A DNA stretch of 43,964 nucleotides, taken from IMG/VR virus record IMGVR_UViG_3300017971_000423, positions 1 through 43,964 of that record. One strand, given 5' to 3'. The notes under the pieces are model-generated. The model was given only the letters and a program-made list of their open reading frames with translations, was not told where the DNA came from and made no database searches. The translations under genes and the position numbers were made by a program. Positions 8,346 to 17,395 of the stretch are shown in pieces. The DNA comes from a virus. Numbering within the stretch: the stretch's first letter is position 1; each line of letters begins with the position of its first letter.

Positions 8346-8807
8346 ATGGCTGTATATGATTTATACAAAACTGCTGCGAGTCCTTCGCAAGCCCCCAGGT
8401 TTGGCACGTTTTGGCTCTATGCTAAAGTGAACTTCGCTGAAAACCCGATGGCTGTTTCTGATGTGGCTCGACTGATGAAAATTAAAGATAAGTGGGTCGT
8501 TCGAGATTCTTACTGGAGAATGACAGTAGCCTCTACTGCTGCCAATACATTTGATATTGGCTTCAATGATGCTGGTAGCGCAGTGTACACTAACCAGGGT
8601 ATCCTGGCTGGCGGTGCTTCCGCTGCTGGTGATTGGGCGCAGGGTGTTGTTGATCCTGATGCTAACCAGAAGATCTGTACGACTGATGGTTATATCTTTG
8701 TAGAGAACCTGACCGCTGCTGTCTATGACGGTGTGCTTGAGGTCATGGTTGAAGTGTTCGCTGGCCCTGATGACGCAGAGCCTGTTGACGCTAATATAGA
8801 TGATTAA
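8346..8807 (+). CDS. Decoration-like structural protein, copy 3 of an array
   Basis: Encodes 153 residues, a paralogue of the preceding gene with matching blocks FGTFWLYAK, IKDKWVVRDSYWRM, FDIGFN, DWAQG and VLEVMVEVFAGPDD. Its codon use is closer to the capsid gene than that of its neighbour, which hints at higher expression. AAGGAG precedes the ATG. A structural role is inferred from the tandem duplication within the virion block. Confidence 0.6.
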   Translation: MAVYDLYKTAASPSQAPRFGTFWLYAKVNFAENPMAVSDVARLMKIKDKWVVRDSYWRMTVASTAANTFDIGFNDAGSAVYTNQGILAGGASAAGDWAQGVVDPDANQKICTTDGYIFVENLTAAVYDGVLEVMVEVFAGPDDAEPVDANIDD

Positions 8808-8815
8808 TAAATAGC

Positions 8816-8829
8816 CGTCCTACGGGACG
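8816..8829 (+). promoter_or_regulatory. Stable UACG-tetraloop hairpin
   Basis: CGTCC (8816-8820) and GGACG (8825-8829) close a TACG loop, the RNA C(UACG)G tetraloop known for high stability. It lies between two decoration-like genes, a few bases before the ribosome site of the second. There is no U-tract, so an mRNA stability or end-protecting element fits better than a terminator. Confidence 0.45.
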
Positions 8830-8847
8830 TAATAAAGGAGACTTATT

Positions 8848-9318
8848 ATGGCTACAGCTTTTACGCTTGCGAATATGGATACTAGCAAGTTTGATATTAA
8901 AAATAGTGATCCTACTAAAAAACCTGGAAGGGGTATGCTCCACGTTAGAAGTCGAGTTATCAATTTTGATACTCTGGCTACTGCAACTGGAACCGCCCTG
9001 GCTCATTCAGATACGTATCAAGTGTTTGATCTGGCCCCGGGTGATATTATAATTGCTGCTGGTGTTAATATTCTAACAGCAGCGACTGCAGCTGCAACCT
9101 TGGACTTAGGGTTTACTGGTGGAACGGTAGACTATTTTGTTGATGGGTTGGCTGCTAATGACACAACTCTGCCTTCGCAAACTGACGGGTATTTTAATGG
9201 TCCTGCGTATATTTCTGCTGCTGACACTTTGGATCTGAAAGAAGCCGGTGGTGCTCAGACTTTGGCGGGCTGTGTAGCTCAGGTATGGGCTTTGATCGCT
9301 CGAATCGACGGTAGTTAA
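8848..9318 (+). CDS. Decoration-like structural protein, copy 4 of an array
   Basis: Encodes 156 residues, Ala/Thr/Gly-rich and beta-like. The segment SRVINF, then DLAPGDIIIAAGVNIL and LDLGFTGG, matches the layout of the first array member rather than the middle pair. It has an AAGGAG ribosome site. No enzyme motif is present. Likely a capsid or head-tail structural protein, by context only. Confidence 0.55.
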   Translation: MATAFTLANMDTSKFDIKNSDPTKKPGRGMLHVRSRVINFDTLATATGTALAHSDTYQVFDLAPGDIIIAAGVNILTAATAAATLDLGFTGGTVDYFVDGLAANDTTLPSQTDGYFNGPAYISAADTLDLKEAGGAQTLAGCVAQVWALIARIDGS

Positions 9319-9331
9319 TAGGAGATAACTA

Positions 9332-9958
9332 ATGGCAACAGTACAAAGTGTTATTGACGAGGCTCGTTGGGATTTGACTGACTACGATGCTGGAGTCAAA
9401 TGGAAAGACGACGAACTTGTGGTTTATATGAACCGTGCCATAAGAAGCCTTAATTCAGAACTATGTCGGAGAAAGTCTGACTTAGTGTATGAGGAAGAGA
9501 CTTCTACTAATACTGTTGCGTCTCAAAATTATGTGGATATATCTGGTCTGTCCTACGATTCTGTAGTCTGCGTATGGATAGGCTCTGATCAATTAGAACA
9601 GACCAGTATCCAAGACATATATTATAAACGTAAGTTTAGAAGTGGAGATGCGTATCCTAACTATTGGTCGATCGAAGATGATACTATTATATTTGAATCG
9701 ACCTGTGATGCTATTCATACTGATCTGGTAATAGGGTATTATACAAAAGCATCAGATGTTACGGCTTCGAGTAATATGCCGTACAGTGATATTTTTAATG
9801 ACTCCCTAAGAGATGCAGTGGTTGAGATGGCGATAGCTAGGAAGGGTGATCAGTCTGAACGAACGGATAAGAAGTGGATAGGTATGCTACGAACTGCTGC
9901 CAATGAGGAGCAGCTTCGTAGAAGTTTCGTGCCTAAACCCTACTACATAGATTTCTAA
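9332..9958 (+). CDS. Head-tail adaptor-like protein A
   Basis: Encodes 208 residues. The N-terminal helices (about 1-45: a DEARWDL motif, then WKDDELVVYMNRAIRSLN) match the adaptor proteins that dock below podovirus portals, where D-x-E-L-x-x-x-x-N-x-A is common. A central beta region and a C-terminal helical region (about 150-195) follow. Its neighbour 9969-10598 has the same plan, so the two are probably divergent duplicates or successive rings of the connector. A GGAG site precedes the ATG. The role is inferred from fold-like pattern and position. Confidence 0.62.
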   Translation: MATVQSVIDEARWDLTDYDAGVKWKDDELVVYMNRAIRSLNSELCRRKSDLVYEEETSTNTVASQNYVDISGLSYDSVVCVWIGSDQLEQTSIQDIYYKRKFRSGDAYPNYWSIEDDTIIFESTCDAIHTDLVIGYYTKASDVTASSNMPYSDIFNDSLRDAVVEMAIARKGDQSERTDKKWIGMLRTAANEEQLRRSFVPKPYYIDF

Positions 9959-9968
9959 GGAGAACTAA

Positions 9969-10598
9969 ATGGCACACACTTTAACGACAGCAACGACAGC
10001 TGTGAGAGATGTTCTGAACGAAGAAACAGCTGCCTTTTGGTCTGACACTCAGATACAAAATTGGATTAAAGAGGGCTGTGTTGACTTAACCAGTAGGGGC
10101 ATGGTATATATTACCCAGGAGGAAATCACGTTAGCAGCAACAACTCTGTATTATGTTTCCACAGACGAGGCATGGATTGCAGATGCTGTTAAGTTATTTC
10201 ATGGGTATTACGATGACGCTTCTAACGGATACAATGGTATAGTTAAGATAGAACCTTCTCAAATAGGACACATGCCTCAAGCAGATGCTGGTGTTCCTGA
10301 ATATTTTGCGCTTGTAGATAAGCGTGTTTATATATGGCCCTTGACTTCTGCTGCTGTAGTGGCAGCTGGTGGCAAGGCTAAGTTTGAAGTAGCAAAGGTA
10401 ACTGACGACATCACAAACATAGAGTTTGAGTTTCAACATTTACCTATAGAATACGCTATAGCCCACGCACTGACGAGAGATAAACAGTTTCAGGAGGCTG
10501 GCGTATATTTTAGTATGTATCGAACTGGTCTGGAATTTGAGAGACAGCAGAAGGTTGATCGGGAGAAAGATGCATACAGTAACTTTAAGACGAGGTAA
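9969..10598 (+). CDS. Head-tail adaptor-like protein B
   Basis: Encodes 209 residues with the adaptor-type N-terminus (ATTAVRDVLNE, then WSDTQIQNWIKEGCVDL), a central beta region and a helical C-terminus with a charged end (ERQQKVDREKDAY). The length and order of elements parallel the preceding gene. It begins after a GGAG site and is followed within 4 bases by the nozzle-like gene. Most likely part of the head-to-tail connector. Confidence 0.62.
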   Translation: MAHTLTTATTAVRDVLNEETAAFWSDTQIQNWIKEGCVDLTSRGMVYITQEEITLAATTLYYVSTDEAWIADAVKLFHGYYDDASNGYNGIVKIEPSQIGHMPQADAGVPEYFALVDKRVYIWPLTSAAVVAAGGKAKFEVAKVTDDITNIEFEFQHLPIEYAIAHALTRDKQFQEAGVYFSMYRTGLEFERQQKVDREKDAYSNFKTR

Positions 10599-10601
10599 AC
10601 A

Positions 10602-13394
10602 ATGCCAAGACAAGAAATAGAAAGGCCTAAAATTGAAGGGCAGCAGAAAGCTATGTTAGGTAAGTTAGCTGAAGCCCCAAACAATTCGTATCAGGATCTA
10701 GTGTCTTGGTTTGATGGGGCATGGATTCCTAATGTTGATCCTGCTTATGTTGGATACCAGAACTATGTTATACTTCGTAACTTAAGATACCTAGATAAAG
10801 GCCTAGAAGGTGTGCATGGGTATACGTACTCTAATGCATCTGATCCTTCAGGTAAAACGATTACACACTTAAAGGGAATACAATTACTAAAACCAGCTCA
10901 GACTCAGACATCATATTACCTGACATTCTCCCCATACGATACCAATATTGGAGCTACTGGTTATATTAGGTGCAGCTTGACAAGTATCCCTAGTTCATCT
11001 ATAACCTTTTTGACTAGCACAATAGATGATCGTCCATTTAATGATTATGAGGATACTACCGTAACTGATAAATATGTGTCAGTCACCGCTGGCGTTACTG
11101 GTAGGTTCTCTCATGCCCCACAAGGACAGATATTTTATAATGACACAGAGAAGAATCTGAACTATGGCGGTTATGAGAATAGAGTTGGCGCTGTCTTTTT
11201 GATGGATGTTAAAGAGGATTATCCCAACAAGTCAGCAGATTCTAGCATTAAAATGTTAGATGTTACAGATAGTGCTATCACTAATGATTCTACAGATTCT
11301 TTTAACTGGGATGAAACAGCTCATGGGTACATGTTAATCCTATGCCCAAGGCCTTGTAGTTCTCTTAACTTTTACATGTCGTCGTTTAATGCTGCTGCAG
11401 CAACAATCTCAGCCTATTATTGGGACGGCAGTGCATGGCAAGCATATAGTATAGACGATACTACTGTTTCAGCTGGAAAATCATTAGCTCAAAATGGACA
11501 TATGGAGATGTATCTTACAGCTGGTAATTTTAGGAAACATGCTGGTTATGATAGTGGCATAGTTCCTAGAGTAACAGAAGGTTTATATATGTATCCTGTA
11601 TTGTTAGCAGCTGGTGCTAATTTAGATGCTGACATTTATCAGATAACAGCTAACTACTATTGGTCTGACGCCAAGGATATATGGGATGGAGTTTATCGTC
11701 AGCCTGTTGGGGCTTTCCTAGACAATAATGGTGTGATGGAAGACTACACTCTACATGTAAATGAACCATCTGATGTTAATACTCCGATCGGTATGATTCT
11801 GGATTTATTAGATGCAGATGATGATAACATCTATCTTGGATTTGAGGAGCCTGTAGCTGCTATTAAGTTTACGATGTTAACTGACTTTGTTAATGTTGAT
11901 GACTCACAGATTGATAGTGTTAAATATTGGAACGGGAGTGCTTGGACTAGTGTTGGTAATTTCTTAGATGGAACACTAGATGATGCAGGTGATTCATCTT
12001 TTGGAGCATCTGGTGAACTGTGCTGGAGTCCTCCTTCTGGAGAGAAACCTAGAACATTCAATGATGTTATTGGATACTGGTATCAAATTCAAGTTGATGC
12101 TGATTTTAGTACAGGTGACGCTAGTAAGGCGTCTGGCTCTGAGGACGTTGTAGTAGACGTTATCACTGGTATTCCTGCTATCAAAGATCTAAAGAACTTT
12201 AAGTTTGCAGCACAATATAAAGATAGGTTACTACTCTGTAATGCTGAAGAAGCTAACGAGGGTAATAGGGTTGACTACTGTGCTACTAATGCTCCGTTCG
12301 TTTGGAACGGACTTGATTCATCTGACGATGGTTTGCAGAGTTTGTATTTTGGCACAGAAACCCCACTGACTGCAGCGACTCCTTTGTACAATAGATTTGG
12401 ATCTACGATCTTTACCAGTATGGTTTTGTTTAAATCCAATGAAATCTATCTATTAACTGGAGATGATCCAGAGGATTTCAGAATCTATCCAATTTCTTAT
12501 ACAGTTGGTTGTACAGCTTGGGCTACTGTGGCAAATGCTGAGGTTGGATTTGCCGTGACAGAAGGGGCTGAGAGAAACGTAGTTTTGTTTATGTCCCATG
12601 CTGGCCCCATGATGTTTGATGGTGCAGTACTTATGCCCATCCGAGGTATAGAGAACTACTTTGATCCTAATGAATCAGAGTGCATTAACTTTGATTATAT
12701 GGATACGTCAGTTGGCTGGTATGACTCAACGTATAGAGAATATAATTTACAGTTTCCATCTGGTTCTGCAACTACCCCTGATACTTGGTTGGTGTATGAT
12801 CTAGTGAGGAAACGGTGGTTTGAAAAGAACACAGGTACTGCAACTTTCCCAACTGCAACTACGACATTGACTAGTGACACAGGTAACTTGTACAACTATG
12901 CTTGCTTACCTAATAGATACCAAGTAAGATTAGAATATGGTACGTCTTGGGATGGAACTGGAATCACCTATAAGGTAAAGACAGGTGACTTCTGGCCCAC
13001 TCAGAACTTTTGGGATCAGACTAGAATTAGAAAGTTTAAACTGATCTGTAAACGTATCCAGGAATCACACTCAGTATCTGTTAACTACTATCCTGATACA
13101 GCAGAGTCTTCTGGTATCGGTGTACAATTTGTGGATAGTGCTGACAACGCTACGGCATTTGCTGATAGCTCTGTCCTAGGAACCTCATGGGCTGCAACGG
13201 TAACAACTACCCTGGACTTATCTGCTGCCTCTGGATTGGAGCGATTAGTTACAGTTAACGCAGATTTAAATAGACTAGCATGGGCGCATGCGTTTGATTT
13301 TGAGGTGACGACAGATGACACAACAAAAGGATTTCAACCAATCGGATGGGGAATTCAATACCAAGTCATTCGCAAAGACAATACCGCTACCTAA
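10602..13394 (+). CDS. Large tail nozzle-like (hub) protein
   Basis: Encodes 930 residues of mostly beta structure with repeated aromatic blades (for example SAYYWDGSAW and SVKYWNGSAW, each around a Trp). The N-terminus has the layout seen in podoviral tail tube B or gp10-like proteins: WFDGAWIPNVDPAYVG, then VILRNLRYLDKGLEG (about 37-73). A later block around residue 620, with EIYLLTGDDPEDFRIYPI and then VGCTAW, recurs in such proteins. These form the distal tube of short tails. Synteny (adaptors upstream, fibres downstream) supports it. Sequence similarity alone would not prove it. Confidence 0.6.
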   Translation: MPRQEIERPKIEGQQKAMLGKLAEAPNNSYQDLVSWFDGAWIPNVDPAYVGYQNYVILRNLRYLDKGLEGVHGYTYSNASDPSGKTITHLKGIQLLKPAQTQTSYYLTFSPYDTNIGATGYIRCSLTSIPSSSITFLTSTIDDRPFNDYEDTTVTDKYVSVTAGVTGRFSHAPQGQIFYNDTEKNLNYGGYENRVGAVFLMDVKEDYPNKSADSSIKMLDVTDSAITNDSTDSFNWDETAHGYMLILCPRPCSSLNFYMSSFNAAAATISAYYWDGSAWQAYSIDDTTVSAGKSLAQNGHMEMYLTAGNFRKHAGYDSGIVPRVTEGLYMYPVLLAAGANLDADIYQITANYYWSDAKDIWDGVYRQPVGAFLDNNGVMEDYTLHVNEPSDVNTPIGMILDLLDADDDNIYLGFEEPVAAIKFTMLTDFVNVDDSQIDSVKYWNGSAWTSVGNFLDGTLDDAGDSSFGASGELCWSPPSGEKPRTFNDVIGYWYQIQVDADFSTGDASKASGSEDVVVDVITGIPAIKDLKNFKFAAQYKDRLLLCNAEEANEGNRVDYCATNAPFVWNGLDSSDDGLQSLYFGTETPLTAATPLYNRFGSTIFTSMVLFKSNEIYLLTGDDPEDFRIYPISYTVGCTAWATVANAEVGFAVTEGAERNVVLFMSHAGPMMFDGAVLMPIRGIENYFDPNESECINFDYMDTSVGWYDSTYREYNLQFPSGSATTPDTWLVYDLVRKRWFEKNTGTATFPTATTTLTSDTGNLYNYACLPNRYQVRLEYGTSWDGTGITYKVKTGDFWPTQNFWDQTRIRKFKLICKRIQESHSVSVNYYPDTAESSGIGVQFVDSADNATAFADSSVLGTSWAATVTTTLDLSAASGLERLVTVNADLNRLAWAHAFDFEVTTDDTTKGFQPIGWGIQYQVIRKDNTAT

Positions 13395-13506
13395 AGAGTG
13401 GCTTGAGTTTCTAAAGACAGGGGTACATCAAGTCAAGCCATATCTAAAGTCTAGAAAGCGGAGCAATCTACAGATGAATGAAAAACAACGAAAGGCAATT
13501 ATGTAA
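13315..13506 (+). CDS. Small basic protein overlapping the nozzle-like gene end
   Basis: Encodes 63 residues, Lys-rich, with no recognised domain. The start lies 80 bases inside the previous gene after an AGGTGA site, and the stop overlaps the next start (TAATG at 13506). This tight linkage, and the lack of any other frame in 13395-13505, support it as real. It could be a short linker or chaperone for the fibre genes, but that is a guess. Confidence 0.5.
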   Translation: MTQQKDFNQSDGEFNTKSFAKTIPLPKEWLEFLKTGVHQVKPYLKSRKRSNLQMNEKQRKAIM

Positions 13507-14660
13507 TGGCACAGAATTTATATTGGGCAACAGGTTTAGAGGGAGGTGCTGCAGGGGATTTAGACACATTTCCATATGCGTCTATTCAAGATGAAGATGC
13601 AGCTGTAGTCGCAGACTTAACCAACCAACGTATTTACTTTTATACCTGGGATGCTGGTGTACTTAATGGATCTCAGTCCTTACCAGATTATATCGAACCT
13701 GATGATAATGGTGCAAACAATGGAGCCTGGACGCTCTGCGATATTATGGTAGACGATGCAGACCTAAAGGTAACAAAGAGTTTGCAGATTATAGATGCTG
13801 GTGGTACAGATATTACTGATGTTTTGAATAGCGGTTCAAGTGAAGTCGTTGACGATGCTGGAGATGATGACACTTTGATGAGTGAAAGCTGCGTTGTATA
13901 TTATGCAACTAACACTAAAGGATTAGATCGTGTCCTAAGTCTAGCTCATATGTCTGGTGTTTATGAAAGACCTAAGTTTGCTTGGAAGGATGCAGATGAG
14001 ATATATATCACTGGCGGATGGTGGCATCACGATGGCGCAGCCTCTGGTGAGCAGATCTTATATAATAATTCAACGATCACATTTCAATTCACAAATGGAA
14101 CTGGAGCAGGTATGATCTACTTGTACTTAGACGACAGTGATGTGATCTCAAGTCCTCTAGCTGCTGGAGATTTGATAGATAGTGAAACAGCTCCAACTTA
14201 TAGTCACTCGCTAGGAGGTTGGTACAATGGTGAAGATAGGTGCATAGGAGCCTTTTACCAAAGTGCAGCTAATACTTTAGTTGAGTTTTATCATAATGGT
14301 GGAGAATGGATTCTATTTCATGACTATTTAAGTATACAATCAGCTTATGATTTAGATGGTACATTTGAAGACACATCAACTTTATATGCTCCAGCTTGTC
14401 AATCAGACATGACAGGAGGTTGGGTAGATTTACAGTTCCTGGCAGTATATGTTAACGCTATTAAATATATTCAATTTAGAACCAATACCTTACCAAGTTC
14501 TCTGTTTCATGGATTCACAGCAGCTACTCAACTAAGAAATATATTTTATCATGTATTACCGCTAGACGATAATAATGTAGTTGAATGGCGATACAATGCT
14601 GATTGTGATGAAACTGCAAGTTTATTTCAACACGGGTATAGTTTACCAGGAGGTATGTAA
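13506..14660 (+). CDS. Fibre-like protein, paralogue 1 of 3
   Basis: Encodes 384 residues. The three consecutive genes share a plan: a 70-90 residue N-terminal domain (here a Y/LEGGAAGDL start and IQDEDAAVV), a middle with an RPKFAWKDADEIYITGGWW block, a beta region with YLYLDDSDV, GGWYNGEDRCIGAF (about 238-252), and a divergent C-terminus ending in LPGGM. The shared head and variable end suit tail fibre or receptor-binding proteins. The linker motif STDGT...PTEKAxKTY seen in the other two is degenerate here. Confidence 0.58.
   Translation: MAQNLYWATGLEGGAAGDLDTFPYASIQDEDAAVVADLTNQRIYFYTWDAGVLNGSQSLPDYIEPDDNGANNGAWTLCDIMVDDADLKVTKSLQIIDAGGTDITDVLNSGSSEVVDDAGDDDTLMSESCVVYYATNTKGLDRVLSLAHMSGVYERPKFAWKDADEIYITGGWWHHDGAASGEQILYNNSTITFQFTNGTGAGMIYLYLDDSDVISSPLAAGDLIDSETAPTYSHSLGGWYNGEDRCIGAFYQSAANTLVEFYHNGGEWILFHDYLSIQSAYDLDGTFEDTSTLYAPACQSDMTGGWVDLQFLAVYVNAIKYIQFRTNTLPSSLFHGFTAATQLRNIFYHVLPLDDNNVVEWRYNADCDETASLFQHGYSLPGGM
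14648..14654 (+). promoter_or_regulatory. Shine-Dalgarno inside the C-terminal codons of fibre paralogue 1
   Basis: AGGAGGT is read as part of the Pro-Gly-Gly codons of the upstream protein and lies 5 bases before the ATG of the next gene, which overlaps the upstream stop as TAATG. Confidence 0.75.
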
Positions 14661-15799
14661 TGGCAAATTGTTTTTGGGCAGACGCCCTGGACGGAAGCAC
14701 TAATGGGATTAAAACGATCTCAGCAGCCAATATCTCTGATGGTGATATGTGTATTGTAATCTTACACGCTACAGCTAAGACATACATATATAGATATGAT
14801 TCTTCTTCTACTGCTGCTGATAGTGCTCCGCAGAGTATAAGACCGACTGATTATGGATCTGCCGGTGTATGGTTATGGACTAAACCTGTTATGGATTCAT
14901 TACGATTACGAGATGCAATTATAGATAATGCTAATACATCTGTTAATGAGTTTTCAACAGATGGTACGTTAGCTGGAAACTCAGACAGTGCTGTACCAAC
15001 AGAGAAGGCTATCAAAACGTATACGACAACTACACTAGGACAAGGGTTAACACAACCGTTTGCACAAGGATACTTTAAACGCCCTATGTTTTCTTATAAA
15101 GATGGGGATGAAATCTATATTAGTGGTGGTGGGTTCTGGACTGCAGATGATTTAGATCAAGCTGTATATACTAGTAGCAAATTAACCTTTCAGTTTGGAT
15201 CTGGTGGCAGTAACGCTGGTAGTGATGATCTCGACAATGGAGCTATTGAAATACAGTATCTTTATTTAGACTCTAGCGCTATAGGATCAGCTGGTGGGAC
15301 AGCTCTGGTGGCTAGTGATTTCTATAATGCTCCTACTACACCTACATTCTCTAGAGGTGGATGGTATCTTGCAACTACCGGAGAGGGTGATGGTCTGGAT
15401 AGATGTGTTGGAGCGTTCTTAATAACAGCTGCCAATGCTTTATATCCGTTTGCACATAATGGAAATGAACAATATATTTTATGCTCAGATATATCTTTAT
15501 ACGCAGCTGCAGATAGTGATACCACTCAAGACATAGACGTATATTCTCCATGCAATATTTATGGTAAAGTTTATTTACAATGGGATGCAGTTACTGGTAA
15601 TGCTGATACGTATTATGTAACTAACGGGGATGGAGGATCTAGAATACCAATCTATCAATATAGCGAAACACAATATCCAGGCAATACAGCATGGATGGCT
15701 CCTGATAGTTCAAATCAAATACATGGAAACTGGGCTGCTGCAACAACAGGAACTATGCGAATAAGACAACGTGGATATAAAGTTCCAGGAGGAATGTAA
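14660..15799 (+). CDS. Fibre-like protein, paralogue 2 of 3
   Basis: Encodes 379 residues with the same order as its neighbours. The N-terminal block ends around 75, the linker STDGTLAGNSDSAVPTEKA occurs near residue 99, a KRPMFSYKDGDEIYISGGG block near 142, YLYLDSSAI near 197, and a GGWY...LDRCVGAF block near 234-256. It ends in VPGGM. The STDGT/PTEKA linker recurs in phage fibre and neck-fibre proteins. The C-terminal 100 residues differ from both sister copies, as expected for a receptor-contacting tip. Confidence 0.6.
   Translation: MANCFWADALDGSTNGIKTISAANISDGDMCIVILHATAKTYIYRYDSSSTAADSAPQSIRPTDYGSAGVWLWTKPVMDSLRLRDAIIDNANTSVNEFSTDGTLAGNSDSAVPTEKAIKTYTTTTLGQGLTQPFAQGYFKRPMFSYKDGDEIYISGGGFWTADDLDQAVYTSSKLTFQFGSGGSNAGSDDLDNGAIEIQYLYLDSSAIGSAGGTALVASDFYNAPTTPTFSRGGWYLATTGEGDGLDRCVGAFLITAANALYPFAHNGNEQYILCSDISLYAAADSDTTQDIDVYSPCNIYGKVYLQWDAVTGNADTYYVTNGDGGSRIPIYQYSETQYPGNTAWMAPDSSNQIHGNWAAATTGTMRIRQRGYKVPGGM
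15787..15792 (+). promoter_or_regulatory. Shine-Dalgarno inside the C-terminal codons of fibre paralogue 2
   Basis: AGGAGG within the codons for the final Pro-Gly-Gly-Met lies 6 bases before the ATG at 15799, again with a TAATG junction. Confidence 0.75.
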
Positions 15800-16983
15800 T
15801 GGCTAATCAAGCATATGCGTGTAACATATTAACTGGTGGATCATCTGGCGCTCTAGATAATCTGAACGGGTCTCAGCTCGAAGACGGCGATATGGCAATC
15901 GTTGTTACTAGAGAGTTAGGAGTTGATGTAGCCTACCTATATGTATTAGATGCTACTAGCGGAGCTGCTGCCTCAAGTCCTGGGGTTATCCTGCCACTAA
16001 GAAACGCAGGATCAAAGCGCTGGCTTTTATGTGGCGTTGAGGCCCTTGAGTTAGATGTAGATACAGGAGATATATCATTCATAACTGGTGTTTCTGATAA
16101 GATTATAGATCAATGGTCAACTGATGGCACAATGGCTGGAGCTGCTCAGTATGATTTTCCGACTGAAAAGGCAGTTAAGACATATCTAGATTCCTTTGCT
16201 ATAACAACTCCACTAGAGTATGATGAGGCTATTGGTTTTTTTGTTAGACCACGATGGTTATATGGCAGTGCTAGCACCTTAACTTTCACAGCTAGAACTG
16301 GTTTCTGGCATATAGATGGCGCTGAAGAAAAGGTTGTATATAATCCAAGTAATATAACATTTACAACTGGGTCAGCAGGGAGCAATTCTAGTAGTAGTGA
16401 TTTAGTTGCTGATACTTGGTCATACTTGTATATTGATGATAGTTCACTAGCTACTGGGCAAGTGTTACTGACTGCTTCTAATCTGATCAATACAAATACG
16501 GCCCCCAGCTGGTCAGTTACAAAGAATGGATGGTATAGTGGAAACGATAGATGCATCTTTGTGATACCAGTGCAATCAGGTGCTGCTAGTATAGAAAGAT
16601 GGATAGGTGGTCCTTCTCCGTCTGGTGAAATCGAACTATACTCCCCAAAGACTATACAGAACTGGATTAATGTACAGATCGCTGGAGTCACAATTGACGT
16701 ATGTCCTGCTGAGATTATTACTAGGCACACTGCTAACTTTAGGTGGGATAATAATAATGCAAATGCCAATGACTATATCAAAATAACGGATAAAGATGGT
16801 TCTGGCAATCAGGGGATCGTGACTTGGGTTTATTCCCTTGATAGTATTGATGCTACATTTGTAGAATTTCAATCAGAATGGAATGGGGTTGACACCCAAG
16901 AGATTATAATAGCAAGTAATAGAAATGAAGTTGACTTAGCTAAAGTCGTATATAATAGTTTTTTTCTACCGGAGGGAATGTAA
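15799..16983 (+). CDS. Fibre-like protein, paralogue 3 of 3
   Basis: Encodes 394 residues. It matches paralogue 2 in the QLEDGDMAIVV N-terminal block, the WSTDGTMAG...FPTEKAVKTY linker (about 98-122), a FVRPRWLY segment, SYLYIDDSSL, and GWYSGNDRCIFV (about 244-255). The final residues are LPEGM. The C-terminal region is unlike the other two. Three tandem copies could give a hetero-oligomeric fibre or alternative receptor specificities; which one contacts the host is not visible from sequence. Confidence 0.6.
   Translation: MANQAYACNILTGGSSGALDNLNGSQLEDGDMAIVVTRELGVDVAYLYVLDATSGAAASSPGVILPLRNAGSKRWLLCGVEALELDVDTGDISFITGVSDKIIDQWSTDGTMAGAAQYDFPTEKAVKTYLDSFAITTPLEYDEAIGFFVRPRWLYGSASTLTFTARTGFWHIDGAEEKVVYNPSNITFTTGSAGSNSSSSDLVADTWSYLYIDDSSLATGQVLLTASNLINTNTAPSWSVTKNGWYSGNDRCIFVIPVQSGAASIERWIGGPSPSGEIELYSPKTIQNWINVQIAGVTIDVCPAEIITRHTANFRWDNNNANANDYIKITDKDGSGNQGIVTWVYSLDSIDATFVEFQSEWNGVDTQEIIIASNRNEVDLAKVVYNSFFLPEGM
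16971..16976 (+). promoter_or_regulatory. Shine-Dalgarno inside the C-terminal codons of fibre paralogue 3
   Basis: GGAGGG, read within the Pro-Glu-Gly codons of the fibre, is placed 6 bases before the ATG at 16983 of the next gene at a TAATG junction. Confidence 0.72.
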
Positions 16984-17393
16984 TGGCAACAAAAGCAAGA
17001 GTATTGTATGATTCATCGACAGGAGAGATTCTTGGTTCAGCATTGTTTAAGGATGACTCACCGAGGATAGAGGCGATTAACGCCCATTGGGAAGCTACTG
17101 TAGCTAAGTATCCCCCGGGTAGTGTGGCATATACAGACATCACGCCGACAGCTAATGGATGTCCTAATGAATTAGAATATAGAATTAATCCTGGAAATCA
17201 ACAACTGCAGGAAGTGACTCCTGCTATTGAGCAGCGTAGAAATCTGTACGCAGAACGAGAAGCTGCGATTAGAGACTACACACGGAATAAGATGATTGAA
17301 ATGATGAAAGCAGATGGGTCGTGGAATCCTAGTTGGGATACCGCAGATCCGCCACTAATAGGACGGCAAGATAGAGCCGTCAGGGAGGTCTAA
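16983..17393 (+). CDS. Fibre-associated protein of unknown function
   Basis: Encodes 136 residues. The first half is beta-like (ARVLYDSSTGEILGSALF), with a YPPGSVAY turn. The second half is a charged helix (residues 80-110), then a Trp-containing tail (SWNPSWDTADPP). It is coupled to the last fibre gene through TAATG and followed after two bases by the next gene. The position suggests a fibre assembly chaperone or a small tail protein, without family support. Confidence 0.5.
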   Translation: MATKARVLYDSSTGEILGSALFKDDSPRIEAINAHWEATVAKYPPGSVAYTDITPTANGCPNELEYRINPGNQQLQEVTPAIEQRRNLYAEREAAIRDYTRNKMIEMMKADGSWNPSWDTADPPLIGRQDRAVREV

Positions 17394-17395
17394 TT

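Noticed and set aside
13506-16983. Diversity-generating retroelement acting on the fibre genes
   Set aside because: No reverse transcriptase, template repeat or adenine-biased variable repeat was seen in the window. The three genes look like ordinary divergent duplicates.
13000-17000. Prophage integration elements (integrase, attachment sites)
   Set aside because: None was found in the window. The ABC segment at the right edge might suggest integration, but no flanking repeat was seen.
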